From Lachnospiraceae bacterium (GTDB taxonomy: Bacteria; Bacillota; Clostridia; Lachnospirales; Lachnospiraceae): DNA of 29,675 nt. The DNA is taken from positions 1 to 29,675 of the forward strand of contig VSNQ01000047.1 in NCBI GenBank assembly GCA_009774395.1, read 5' to 3'. The notes below the pieces were generated by a model that was not told where the DNA came from, did not search any database, and saw nothing but the letters and a program-made list of their open reading frames with translations. Below are positions 15,528-22,894 of this stretch, in pieces (position 1 is the stretch's first letter; each line of letters begins with the position of its first letter). Made by a program: the position numbers and the translations under genes.

Positions 15528-15753
15528 CTTCTTCTCCACTCCTTATTTCATTCATTCTTTCCACAAGCACATATACCACAACGCCGATTAGCGCAAGTGG
15601 TATCACTCCAAATAAAATTTTCGTTATCAACAACACTGACATACTAAAACATATCGCCGCATAAAAACAAAAATAAATCACTGTAATAATAGAAATCACA
15701 ATTGGCGCTACCATTTTCTTTTTATGCTTTTTTTCAATCTCCTCATCTTTCAT
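15508..15753 (-). CDS. Small membrane protein of unknown function (two helices)
   Basis: 81 residues. A charged N-terminus (MKDEEIEKKHKKK) is followed by two hydrophobic helices, about residues 14-37 and 39-63, and an acidic tail (EIRSGEEDDLSKY). AAGGAGG lies just before the ATG at 15753. The gene overlaps the MATE gene by 11 bases upstream and the YbjQ gene by 20 bases downstream, so it is clearly a real operon member despite its size. I do not recognise a family. Small two-helix proteins next to YbjQ genes may tether them to the membrane, but that is only a guess. Confidence 0.8.
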   Translation of the reverse strand: MKDEEIEKKHKKKMVAPIVISIITVIYFCFYAAICFSMSVLLITKILFGVIPLALIGVVVYVLVERMNEIRSGEEDDLSKY

Positions 15754-17113
15754 AAACCCCCTCCTTTTCCATTTGCTGGAGCTGATGCATTTTAACGAAA
15801 TAGCTAATAACCAATATTATATCTGCGCCTAACCATGCCATAATTTCTGCGAAAAAAATCCCTGTCTGCCCTACAATCAGCGGCAGCAAAAGTGCACTCA
15901 AAGTACGCATAATAAATTCTGCAATTCCCGACAACATAGGAAGCACGGTATCTCCCATTCCCTGAATTGCAGAACGCACCACATGCAGAATATACAACAC
16001 AGGAAGGCAGACACTCATCACTGTTAGATAAAAATATGCTACTTGCAATGTCTGTTCAAATTCCTCTGGCGTTCCTGATATAAACAGGCTTAAAATCATT
16101 TTGCCAAACAGCAGCATTATCGCAGCAATAATTAGGGACGTAATCATTCCGATAAAAACTGCACAGCGCACACCTTTTTTAATGCGGCTGATTTTGCCTG
16201 CACCAAGATTTTGCCCTACATACGTTACCATTGCATAGCCATAGGAAGTTGCTGCTATTTCCAGCAGTCCATACAACTTATTTGTGGCAGTAAATCCTGC
16301 TATAAAAATAACACCAAAACCGTTTACCACAGACTGCACAATCATTCCGCCTACAGAAATAATCGCATTTTGGAATGCCATTGGAAACCCTAAATACAGC
16401 AGTTTCCCTGACAAATCTTTCTGCAATGTAAAATCAGAACGCACAAAAGACAACATCTCAATCCTGCGAATATGATACATACAAAATATGCTGGAAACTA
16501 ACTGTGCAATCAAAGTCGCAACTGCCGCGCCTGCAATTCCCCAATGAAAAACAACAACAAACAATAAGTCCAAAAGAATATTCGTTGCCGACGCAACGAT
16601 CATTGCATTCAATGGTGTTCTGCCATCTCCTAGCGAACGCAGAATACTGGCAAGCAGGTTGTACAACATTACAATCGGTATTCCAAGAAACATTATCCGC
16701 AGATACAGCAAAGTATTTCCGATAATATCCTCTGGTGTCTGTAGCAATCGCAACACTGGCGTCACCAATAACTGCCCCAAAATTACTAAAATAATTACAG
16801 AAATTACTGACAATGTAGCAGAATTTCCTATTACTTTGCGCAGCGATGCCTCACGCCGCGCACCAAATTCTTGCGCCATCATAATGCCAAAGCCCTGTGT
16901 AAAGCCTTGAATAATCCCCAACATCATCCAGTTGAGCCAATCCGCCGCTCCCAATGCCGCCAATGCATTAACACCAAGCACCTTGCCCACAACCATTGTA
17001 TCAACAACTGTATACAATTGTTGAAATACATTTCCTGCCATAAGTGATAATGCAAATGATAAAATCAATGAAGAAGGATTCCCTTCCGTCATATTTTTTA
17101 TTTTTGTATTCAT
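15743..17113 (-). CDS. MATE family efflux transporter
   Basis: 456 residues and about twelve hydrophobic helices in two homologous halves. Typical MATE features are the N-terminal GNPSSLILSFALSLMAGNVF, QQLYTVVDTMVVGKVLG, and an equivalent NAIISVGGMIVQSVVNGFG in the second half (~residues 240-258). These proteins export cationic compounds or metabolites in exchange for Na+ or H+. The ATG at 17113 lies only 6 bases after the PilZ stop and has no clear ribosome site, so translation probably depends on coupling with the PilZ gene. Substrate unknown. The place in an operon with a hydrogenase-like sensor and a c-di-GMP receptor hints at controlled export. Confidence 0.93.
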   Translation of the reverse strand: MNTKIKNMTEGNPSSLILSFALSLMAGNVFQQLYTVVDTMVVGKVLGVNALAALGAADWLNWMMLGIIQGFTQGFGIMMAQEFGARREASLRKVIGNSATLSVISVIILVILGQLLVTPVLRLLQTPEDIIGNTLLYLRIMFLGIPIVMLYNLLASILRSLGDGRTPLNAMIVASATNILLDLLFVVVFHWGIAGAAVATLIAQLVSSIFCMYHIRRIEMLSFVRSDFTLQKDLSGKLLYLGFPMAFQNAIISVGGMIVQSVVNGFGVIFIAGFTATNKLYGLLEIAATSYGYAMVTYVGQNLGAGKISRIKKGVRCAVFIGMITSLIIAAIMLLFGKMILSLFISGTPEEFEQTLQVAYFYLTVMSVCLPVLYILHVVRSAIQGMGDTVLPMLSGIAEFIMRTLSALLLPLIVGQTGIFFAEIMAWLGADIILVISYFVKMHQLQQMEKEGVYER

Positions 17114-17119
17114 AAGATA

Positions 17120-17470
17120 TTATTTTTTGTTTTCTGCCTCCACTACCATATTGTAAGTATCTATTTTTTGCAGTTCTGCTTCTGGCATACCAATAAACAA
17201 ACCACCATATTCATAAGTATCTTCAAGTTTTTCAATTCTAACAATCTCAATAAACGCCTGAATCACCTCTTTTGTCCAAAGTGTCAGACTCGCGTTATAA
17301 ACTGCACCAATTTCCAAACGCTCACTACAATAAAAACCGATGCCTGTCTTTGACACATTCATAATGTCTACATCCACTTCCTCTTGTGTATCAGAATCTA
17401 ACCGTTTCACTAATAGTGTTGACTCTAAATCCGTTCTCTTACTTTTTCTTCTTTCTTTTTTTTCTTCCAT
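17120..17470 (-). CDS. PilZ-domain c-di-GMP-binding protein
   Basis: 116 residues, essentially a single PilZ domain. Both c-di-GMP binding motifs are present: RxxxR in RRKSKR (residues 8-12) and the D/NxSxxG motif as NVSKTG near residue 38. The following IGFYCSERLEIGAVY and the C-terminal YEYGGLFIGM complete the beta-barrel. It should act as a soluble receptor that changes shape on binding c-di-GMP and passes the signal to a partner. GAGGAAGG precedes the ATG at 17470. The gene begins 14 bases after the hydrogenase-sensor gene, so the sensor or the MATE transporter is a plausible partner, by position only. Confidence 0.9.
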   Translation of the reverse strand: MEEKKERRKSKRTDLESTLLVKRLDSDTQEEVDVDIMNVSKTGIGFYCSERLEIGAVYNASLTLWTKEVIQAFIEIVRIEKLEDTYEYGGLFIGMPEAELQKIDTYNMVVEAENKK

Positions 17471-17484
17471 TGCTGCACCTTCCT

Positions 17485-19413
17485 CTAATTCAAAATCGCA
17501 TTTGTTTCATGGATTACTTCTTTCACATTATCCGCCATTTTCGACACAGTATCCATTGATTCTTGTATAATTCTGCCATTTTCAGACGTTTGATTCACAT
17601 TTACAATTGCACCCTCTACTGATTGGAGCAGTTCTGTAATTGTTGCATTGAATTTCTCAATAACATTGGAAATCTCACCGATTGCCGTCTTAATCAATTC
17701 GTCATTTTCTTTCGCAGAAGCTACAGAAGACTTAGAGCTGTCTGATAATTGACGTATATTGGACGCAACAACTGCGAACCCTCTGCCGGCTTCTCCTGCC
17801 CTTGCTGCTTCTATTGCCGCATTAAGGGATAAGAGGTTAATCTGACCTGCGATTTTTTCAACATCTTGTGTCATAACATTATAGCTTTCAATACTATCAT
17901 TAATTCGTTCTGCTGCCTCTTTAATTCCTTCATTAAGCGTAGAAAGCTTTGTCATATGATCCGTTAATATATTCATCTTCTGTGTTGTATGTATCCCCGA
18001 ATCACGAATCATATCAGCTTCTTCTTTAATAGCATATATACTACTGTTAAGCTGTTCAAATACTTCCATTAACTCGCCATTCATTTCATGCACTCTTTGG
18101 TTTACCTGCTCTACTTTTACCCGTTCCTGACCAATAGAGTGTATCATATACTGGTGGCAGTTTTCTTTCTCATTGACGCCCTTTGCCAACGCAATCGCCA
18201 TATCGCGGCAAGTACGAAATCCGCAAGCATGACAGTCAAAATGCTTCTGCTGTTCGGTTTCTTTGCCCAACTGATGATATGCCCATTCAATATCGGATTC
18301 TGATACATGAATCGTTTCCACATTTTTGGGCTTGTACTTGCGCACAAAATCCTCCACACGCAATTTTTTATCAAAATCCATAAACTGCATATCGTTTCCA
18401 CGTTTTGTTACATTTTTTCTGCGTACTTTCTTTGCATACTGCTCCACATCATACATAATATTACTAATTGCAAAACAGTGATAATCAACTCCTGTAGCCG
18501 GCCCGCCGTTGCAGCCGTCCTTACAGCTTAACACATCAAATACCGTTGGAAGATCAGAAGTTTTTTGTTTTAAGTACAAATTCAAATCTCCATACAAACG
18601 TTCTGTCCCTTCCGAAGTAATCACAGACATATCTGGCTTATGAATTAACAGGTTTTTCATTAAACCACCTGGTCTTGGGTAGATTGCGCCCTCCAAACCA
18701 ATATTATCGTCAAATTCAAATTCACTAAATAATTTCACTTTAGGCAGGTCAATATTATTTTCCATAAAATAATCCCGCAAATGCTCCATAGTCACATTGT
18801 AATCAATAATCTGTGTATCTTGGAACTCGTCCGATTTCGCAATACATGGCGAAATTGCAGCGATTTTTCCCCGATACCCCAACATTTTCCGGATATAAAT
18901 TGCCAGACACAGCATAGGACTGTGGATAGGGGACAAGCGTGGAATCAGTTCCTGCTTATGTTTCAGTATATAGTTAACCACCGCTGCACAAGGCTGCGAT
19001 ATCACTTTCGCATCTGGATGCTGTTCCAGATAGCGTATATGCGCCCAGGTACATATATCTGCGCCATAGGACACATCATAAATTTTTTTAATTCCTTGGT
19101 TTCGGAACCATTGCAGCACATGACGCCAATTTCCATCAAAAGCAATTTTAATAGACGGCGCTGCAATCAACACTAATTCCTTGCCAGCTTTCATATCTCG
19201 CATAAAAGCATCGATATCATCTTCAAATGTTCTAGCATGATGCGAACACGCGCGGATACAAGCACCACATTTAATACATTTACTGTCATCAACATGTATT
19301 ATTAATCTTCCATCACTGTCTGTTTTCGCTACATTCGCATCAATTACCGGACAAACCCTGACACAAGCATTACATCCGACACATTTATCCACATTTAGGC
19401 AAATCCTTCCCAT
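17485..19413 (-). CDS. Ferredoxin / [FeFe]-hydrogenase-like / chemotaxis signalling fusion (putative redox or H2 sensor)
   Basis: 642 residues, no membrane helix. In order: two [4Fe-4S] ferredoxin motifs (Cys11/14/17/21 and Cys46/49/52/56); an H-domain (~80-330) with the four H-cluster cysteines Cys142 (SQPC), Cys190 (SPCIAKSDEF) and Cys297/Cys301 (SCKDGCNGGP); a further Fe-S motif Cys394-x2-Cys397-x4-Cys402...Cys419 of the PF04060 type; and an MCP signalling domain (~430-642) with the hairpin tip LSLNAAIEAARAGEAGRGFA. In working hydrogenases the first motif reads TSCCP; here the proton-relay cysteine before Cys142 is a proline, so turnover is probably low and a sensing role likely. The output would be a CheA/CheW complex; none is encoded here. 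AAAGGAG precedes the ATG at 19413. First gene of the operon with PilZ and MATE. Confidence 0.9.
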   Translation of the reverse strand: MGRICLNVDKCVGCNACVRVCPVIDANVAKTDSDGRLIIHVDDSKCIKCGACIRACSHHARTFEDDIDAFMRDMKAGKELVLIAAPSIKIAFDGNWRHVLQWFRNQGIKKIYDVSYGADICTWAHIRYLEQHPDAKVISQPCAAVVNYILKHKQELIPRLSPIHSPMLCLAIYIRKMLGYRGKIAAISPCIAKSDEFQDTQIIDYNVTMEHLRDYFMENNIDLPKVKLFSEFEFDDNIGLEGAIYPRPGGLMKNLLIHKPDMSVITSEGTERLYGDLNLYLKQKTSDLPTVFDVLSCKDGCNGGPATGVDYHCFAISNIMYDVEQYAKKVRRKNVTKRGNDMQFMDFDKKLRVEDFVRKYKPKNVETIHVSESDIEWAYHQLGKETEQQKHFDCHACGFRTCRDMAIALAKGVNEKENCHQYMIHSIGQERVKVEQVNQRVHEMNGELMEVFEQLNSSIYAIKEEADMIRDSGIHTTQKMNILTDHMTKLSTLNEGIKEAAERINDSIESYNVMTQDVEKIAGQINLLSLNAAIEAARAGEAGRGFAVVASNIRQLSDSSKSSVASAKENDELIKTAIGEISNVIEKFNATITELLQSVEGAIVNVNQTSENGRIIQESMDTVSKMADNVKEVIHETNAILN

Positions 19414-19452
19414 AAACCTTCTCCTTTGCGCTTCTAACCAACAGTTTTTTAT

Positions 19453-19481
19453 ATTTTATCAAAAATTCATACAAATGTCAC
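19453..19481 (-). promoter_or_regulatory. Promoter of the hydrogenase-sensor operon
   Basis: Minus strand GTGACA (19476-19481), 17 bases, TAAAAT (19453-19458); one mismatch in each hexamer. Predicted start near 19446, about 33 bases before the ATG at 19413. With the terminator at 15160-15199 it defines a five-gene operon. Confidence 0.62.
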
Positions 19482-19516
19482 GCTTTTTCAGCAATTATTC
19501 TACACGTTCCGCATAG

Positions 19517-19621
19517 TTTATAGTAAACGAATTATACCTTTGCGTTTTGCATCCAAATCTAATTGAATACACAGCAGCTACAAAAAGTCAAAACGCAGAT
19601 ACAAAATGCGTTTACTATAAA
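19517..19621. repeat. Single 105-bp inverted-repeat element
   Basis: Perfect 13-base ends TTTATAGTAAACG (19517-19529) and CGTTTACTATAAA (19609-19621). A second paired block follows inside, TTTGCGTTTTG against CAAAACGCAGA (one mismatch). The middle ~45 bases are unique. The right end is 10 bases from the YitT stop, so in RNA the hairpin could also end the YitT transcript. It looks like a miniature inverted-repeat element of a third family; only one copy is in the window. Confidence 0.75.
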
Positions 19622-19631
19622 ACATTGTTCC

Positions 19632-20513
19632 CTATATTTTATCGTGCATAATATCCTTGTACCCTTCGCCAAATATTTCGGAAGCGGAACTGACAATCAT
19701 AAAGGCATTCCTGTCTTCTTCCTTGACAATCTCCTCAATTTTGGGCTCTATTTGCTTTCTTGTCACTATCATTAAGATCTCTTTCGGCGCATTGGAATAC
19801 GCCCCTTTTGCTGGTATAATGGTCGCCGTAAGATCCAAATCAACCATAATTTTCTGTTTCATATTTTCGTGATGATCACTGATAATGTAAATAAGTTTCG
19901 CTTCGTCTGACCCATACAGGACAAAATCCATCATCTTTGAACTTACCACAACTGCAACGCCTGCATAGAATGCTACCACCATATCTTGAAAAACAATCCA
20001 CGAAGCCAAAATTACTGCACTATCAAAGGCGAGAAACAAAACATTTGTTTTGATATATTTCCATTTAGCCCTTACAATCTTAATAATAATATCTGCACCA
20101 CCTGTTGTTGCTCCCGCCTTAAAAACAATGGCAAGCGCTACTGCCACCAATGCACCACCAAGAACTGCTGCTATCAGCAGTTCATCCGTTACTGCGCCAA
20201 ACGGTGTCAGCATATTAATAAAAGCAGTAATCAATGCCAAAGCATACAACGTCGAGCAAATAAAACGCCAGCCAAATTTCCACAGCCCCAAAAGAACAAT
20301 TGGTACATTTAACAGCATATTTACAGTTCCAACTGGTATCTGAATAAAGCGGTTAATTAAAATCGCAACGCCCGTTATACCACCTGGTGCAATGTTATTA
20401 GGATCCAAAAACAAGGCGATTGCTACTGCGTAAATCAAAGCTGCTATTGTTATCATTCCGTATGATTTCACCCTTTTTGCCAATGTTTCTGATTTGCCGC
20501 GCCCTATTTCCAT
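19632..20513 (-). CDS. YitT family membrane protein (DUF161 + DUF2179)
   Basis: 293 residues. Five or six hydrophobic helices occupy about residues 20-190, with the family motifs ALFLDPNNIAPGGITGVAIL and FKAGATTGGADIIIKIV. A soluble C-terminal domain (~210-293, YIISDHHENMKQKIM, TRKQIEPKIEEIVKEEDRNAFMIVS) corresponds to DUF2179. The family is widespread in Firmicutes and its function is not firmly known; transport has been suggested. ATG at 20513 is preferred to GTG two codons earlier because GAGAGG sits 5 bases before it. A TATAAT (20546-20551) precedes the gene at the edge of R1 copy 3, but I see no matching -35 box. Confidence 0.92.
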   Translation of the reverse strand: MEIGRGKSETLAKRVKSYGMITIAALIYAVAIALFLDPNNIAPGGITGVAILINRFIQIPVGTVNMLLNVPIVLLGLWKFGWRFICSTLYALALITAFINMLTPFGAVTDELLIAAVLGGALVAVALAIVFKAGATTGGADIIIKIVRAKWKYIKTNVLFLAFDSAVILASWIVFQDMVVAFYAGVAVVVSSKMMDFVLYGSDEAKLIYIISDHHENMKQKIMVDLDLTATIIPAKGAYSNAPKEILMIVTRKQIEPKIEEIVKEEDRNAFMIVSSASEIFGEGYKDIMHDKI

Positions 20514-20549
20514 ACACACCTCTCACTACTGTCAATTAATACCATATTA

Positions 20550-20653
20550 TATACTCACAAACGATTAGATTTTCCTTTCTGTACAACACATATTGCCCGC
20601 TTATGCAATATGGGCTGTGCAGAAATTGGAAAATCTTAACGGTCGTTAGTATA
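20550..20653 (+). repeat. R1 palindromic repeat, copy 3 (104 bp)
   Basis: Intact copy with ends TATACT and AGTATA. It fills nearly the whole gap between the threonine ammonia-lyase stop (20660) and the YitT start (20513), 6 bases after the stop. The right end carries TTGGAA (20626-20631), 18 bases, TATAAT (20650-20655), directed on the plus strand into the 3' end of the ammonia-lyase gene. As RNA it forms a long hairpin that could end or protect the upstream transcript. Confidence 0.88.
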
Positions 20654-20659
20654 ATACAC

Positions 20660-21880
20660 TTAAATAATTGTCCGCACCTGCCGTGGCTGATATCCACGTT
20701 CCTGCAGTGCCTGCATAATTTGTTTTTTATGTTCTGTACCAAACGTTTCCATTGTAATCCGCAGTTCAACCGCCGCATTTCTGTTAATGGAAACAAACTG
20801 ATTATGTTCAAGTTTTATGACATTTCCGCTATGTGATGCAATCACTTCCGATACCTTGGTCAGTTCGCCTGGCTTATCCGGCAGCAGCACAGAAACCGTA
20901 AAAATACGATCCCTAAAAATCAACCCCTGCTGTACCACTGATGACATCGTAATAATATCCATATTTCCGCCGCTTAGAATTGCCGCAATCCGTTTATTTT
21001 TTACCTCAAGATGCCGCAGCGCCGCCACAGTCAGCAAGCCGGAATTTTCCACAATCATCTTGTGATTTTCCACAATATCCAAAAAAGCAACCACAAGTTC
21101 CTCGTCTGGAACTGTTATAATCTCATCAATATTTTTCTGAATATATGGGAAGATATTTTTGCCCGGCGTTTTTACTGCGGTGCCATCCGCTATGGTATTC
21201 ACTCCCGGAAGTGTTACAACACCGCCTGCTTTCAGGGACTCCTGCATACAATTTGCCCCTGCCGGCTCTACGCCGATAACATGAATTTTGGGATTTAACA
21301 GCTTTGCCAATGTAGAAACGCCTGTCGCCAAACCGCCGCCGCCAATTGGTACCAAAATAATATCCACCAGCGGAAGTTCCTTAAATATTTCCATTGCAAT
21401 CGTCCCCTGGCCAGTAGCAACCGCCAAATCGTCAAATGGATGAATAAACGTATACCCTTTTTCGTCCGCAAGCTGGTATGCATACTCACATGCCTCATCG
21501 TACACATCCCCCTTTAAAATCACTTCCGCACCATAGCTTTTTGTCCGGTTTACTTTCATTAAAGGTGTTGTTGTTGGCATTACAATGGACGCGTGCACAC
21601 CATATTTTTTTGCTGCATATGCCACACCCTGCGCATGATTTCCCGCCGAAGCCGTAATCAGACCTTTTTCGCGTTCTTCCTCTGAAAGTGTACTAATCTT
21701 ATAGTATGCTCCACGCAGCTTATATGCGCCTGTCAACTGCATATTTTCTGGTTTTAAATACACCTTATTCCCTGTCTGTGCACTTAAAAAATCACTGTAA
21801 ATCAACTTTGTTTCTGATGTAACTTTTTTAACAATTTCCGATGCTTCCTCGAATTTCTCAAGCGTCAACATCTCTGCCAT
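20660..21880 (-). CDS. ilvA: Threonine ammonia-lyase (threonine dehydratase) with C-terminal ACT-like domain
   Basis: 406 residues, the size of the medium form of the enzyme (TdcB-like core plus one regulatory domain). It converts threonine to 2-oxobutanoate and ammonia. The PLP lysine is Lys54 in LTGAYKLRGAYY, the phosphate loop is IGGGGLATG, and PENMQL and SAGNHAQGVA are also conserved. The C-terminal ~75 residues (FTVSVLLPDKPGELTKVSEVI...) form an ACT domain, suggesting feedback or effector control. AGGGGG lies before the ATG at 21880. It starts 40 bases after ftsY and may be read through from that operon. With two LeuCD-type pairs in the window, a link to branched-chain or propionate-forming metabolism is possible. 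Whether it is biosynthetic ilvA or catabolic tdcB is uncertain. Confidence 0.92.
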   Translation of the reverse strand: MAEMLTLEKFEEASEIVKKVTSETKLIYSDFLSAQTGNKVYLKPENMQLTGAYKLRGAYYKISTLSEEEREKGLITASAGNHAQGVAYAAKKYGVHASIVMPTTTPLMKVNRTKSYGAEVILKGDVYDEACEYAYQLADEKGYTFIHPFDDLAVATGQGTIAMEIFKELPLVDIILVPIGGGGLATGVSTLAKLLNPKIHVIGVEPAGANCMQESLKAGGVVTLPGVNTIADGTAVKTPGKNIFPYIQKNIDEIITVPDEELVVAFLDIVENHKMIVENSGLLTVAALRHLEVKNKRIAAILSGGNMDIITMSSVVQQGLIFRDRIFTVSVLLPDKPGELTKVSEVIASHSGNVIKLEHNQFVSINRNAAVELRITMETFGTEHKKQIMQALQERGYQPRQVRTII

Positions 21881-21920
21881 AATACAATCCCCCTATCTAT
21901 AGTTTGTGATTTTAAAATTT

Positions 21921-22883
21921 TTATACATCTTGCGAAAAGTCTGATTCCTGCTCCGGTTTCATATCAAATAATGCATTGACAAAGTCATCCACATCAAACT
22001 TTTGCAAATCATCAATGGTTTCGCCTACGCCGATATATTTCACAGGAACATTTAATTCTGACTGTATCGCAACGGCAATGCCGCCCTTTGCAGTACCGTC
22101 CATTTTCGTTAAAATAATTCCGGTCAAGTTCGCCACCTCACCGAACTCCCGCGCCTGTGCAAGCGCATTCTGACCAGTTGTTCCATCCAGCACAATTAAG
22201 TTTTCCCTATGCACATTAGGAAATTCTCTGTCAATAATACGATTCATCTTTTTTAATTCTTCCATTAAATTCCTCTTATTGTGAAGTCTTCCCGCCGTAT
22301 CGCAGATTAGCACATCCACGTTCCGCGCCTTTGCCGCATTCACTGCATCAAAAATTACCGATGCCGGATCTGCGCCGTCCGTTCCGCCAATCATATCTAC
22401 GCCCGCACGGTGCGCCCACTCTGCAAGCTGATCGCCTGCTGCCGCGCGGAATGTATCCGCCGCTGCTATCAGCACTTTATTACCCTGCGCTTTTAATATG
22501 CCTGCAAGCTTGCCAACCGAAGTCGTTTTGCCTACCCCATTGACACCGATAATAAAGATTACAGACTGTTTATGTTCAAACTCGTAAGCTGTTTCTTCTA
22601 CCCGCATCTGCTCCTTAATGCTCTCCACCAAAAGCTGCTTACATTCTGAAGGATGCCTAAGATGCTTCTTTTTAACTTCCTCCTTCATACGTTCCATAAT
22701 ATCATTTGTAGCATTGACACCAATATCCCCCATAATCAGGGTTTCTTCCAATTCTTCATAGAAATCGTCGTCTATCTCCGAAGACCCATAAAAAACCGCG
22801 TCAATTCCTGCCACAATATTGTCGCGCGTCTTAGCAAGCCCCTCCTTCAACCTACTAAAAAATCCTTTTTTCCCTTCTGACAT
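21921..22883 (-). CDS. ftsY: Signal recognition particle receptor FtsY
   Basis: 320 residues. The GTPase that docks the SRP-ribosome complex at the membrane together with Ffh. It has the N domain (~25-100) and G domain with GVNGVGKTTSVGKLAG (113-128), DTFRAAAGDQL, DTAGRLHNK and TKMDGTAKGG. There is only a short charged N-terminus (FFSRLKEGLAKTRDN) and no acidic A domain, normal for Firmicutes. AGGAGG overlaps the end of smc, 8 bases before the ATG at 22883, so smc and ftsY are coupled. The usual downstream genes ylxM and ffh do not follow; a threonine ammonia-lyase does. Confidence 0.97.
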   Translation of the reverse strand: MSEGKKGFFSRLKEGLAKTRDNIVAGIDAVFYGSSEIDDDFYEELEETLIMGDIGVNATNDIMERMKEEVKKKHLRHPSECKQLLVESIKEQMRVEETAYEFEHKQSVIFIIGVNGVGKTTSVGKLAGILKAQGNKVLIAAADTFRAAAGDQLAEWAHRAGVDMIGGTDGADPASVIFDAVNAAKARNVDVLICDTAGRLHNKRNLMEELKKMNRIIDREFPNVHRENLIVLDGTTGQNALAQAREFGEVANLTGIILTKMDGTAKGGIAVAIQSELNVPVKYIGVGETIDDLQKFDVDDFVNALFDMKPEQESDFSQDV

Positions 22884-22894
22884 TTATATTCCTC

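Noticed and set aside
20536..20811. 91-codon frame over ilvA end and R1 copy 3
   Set aside because: Runs in another frame of the ACT domain of the threonine ammonia-lyase and then through R1; a shadow.
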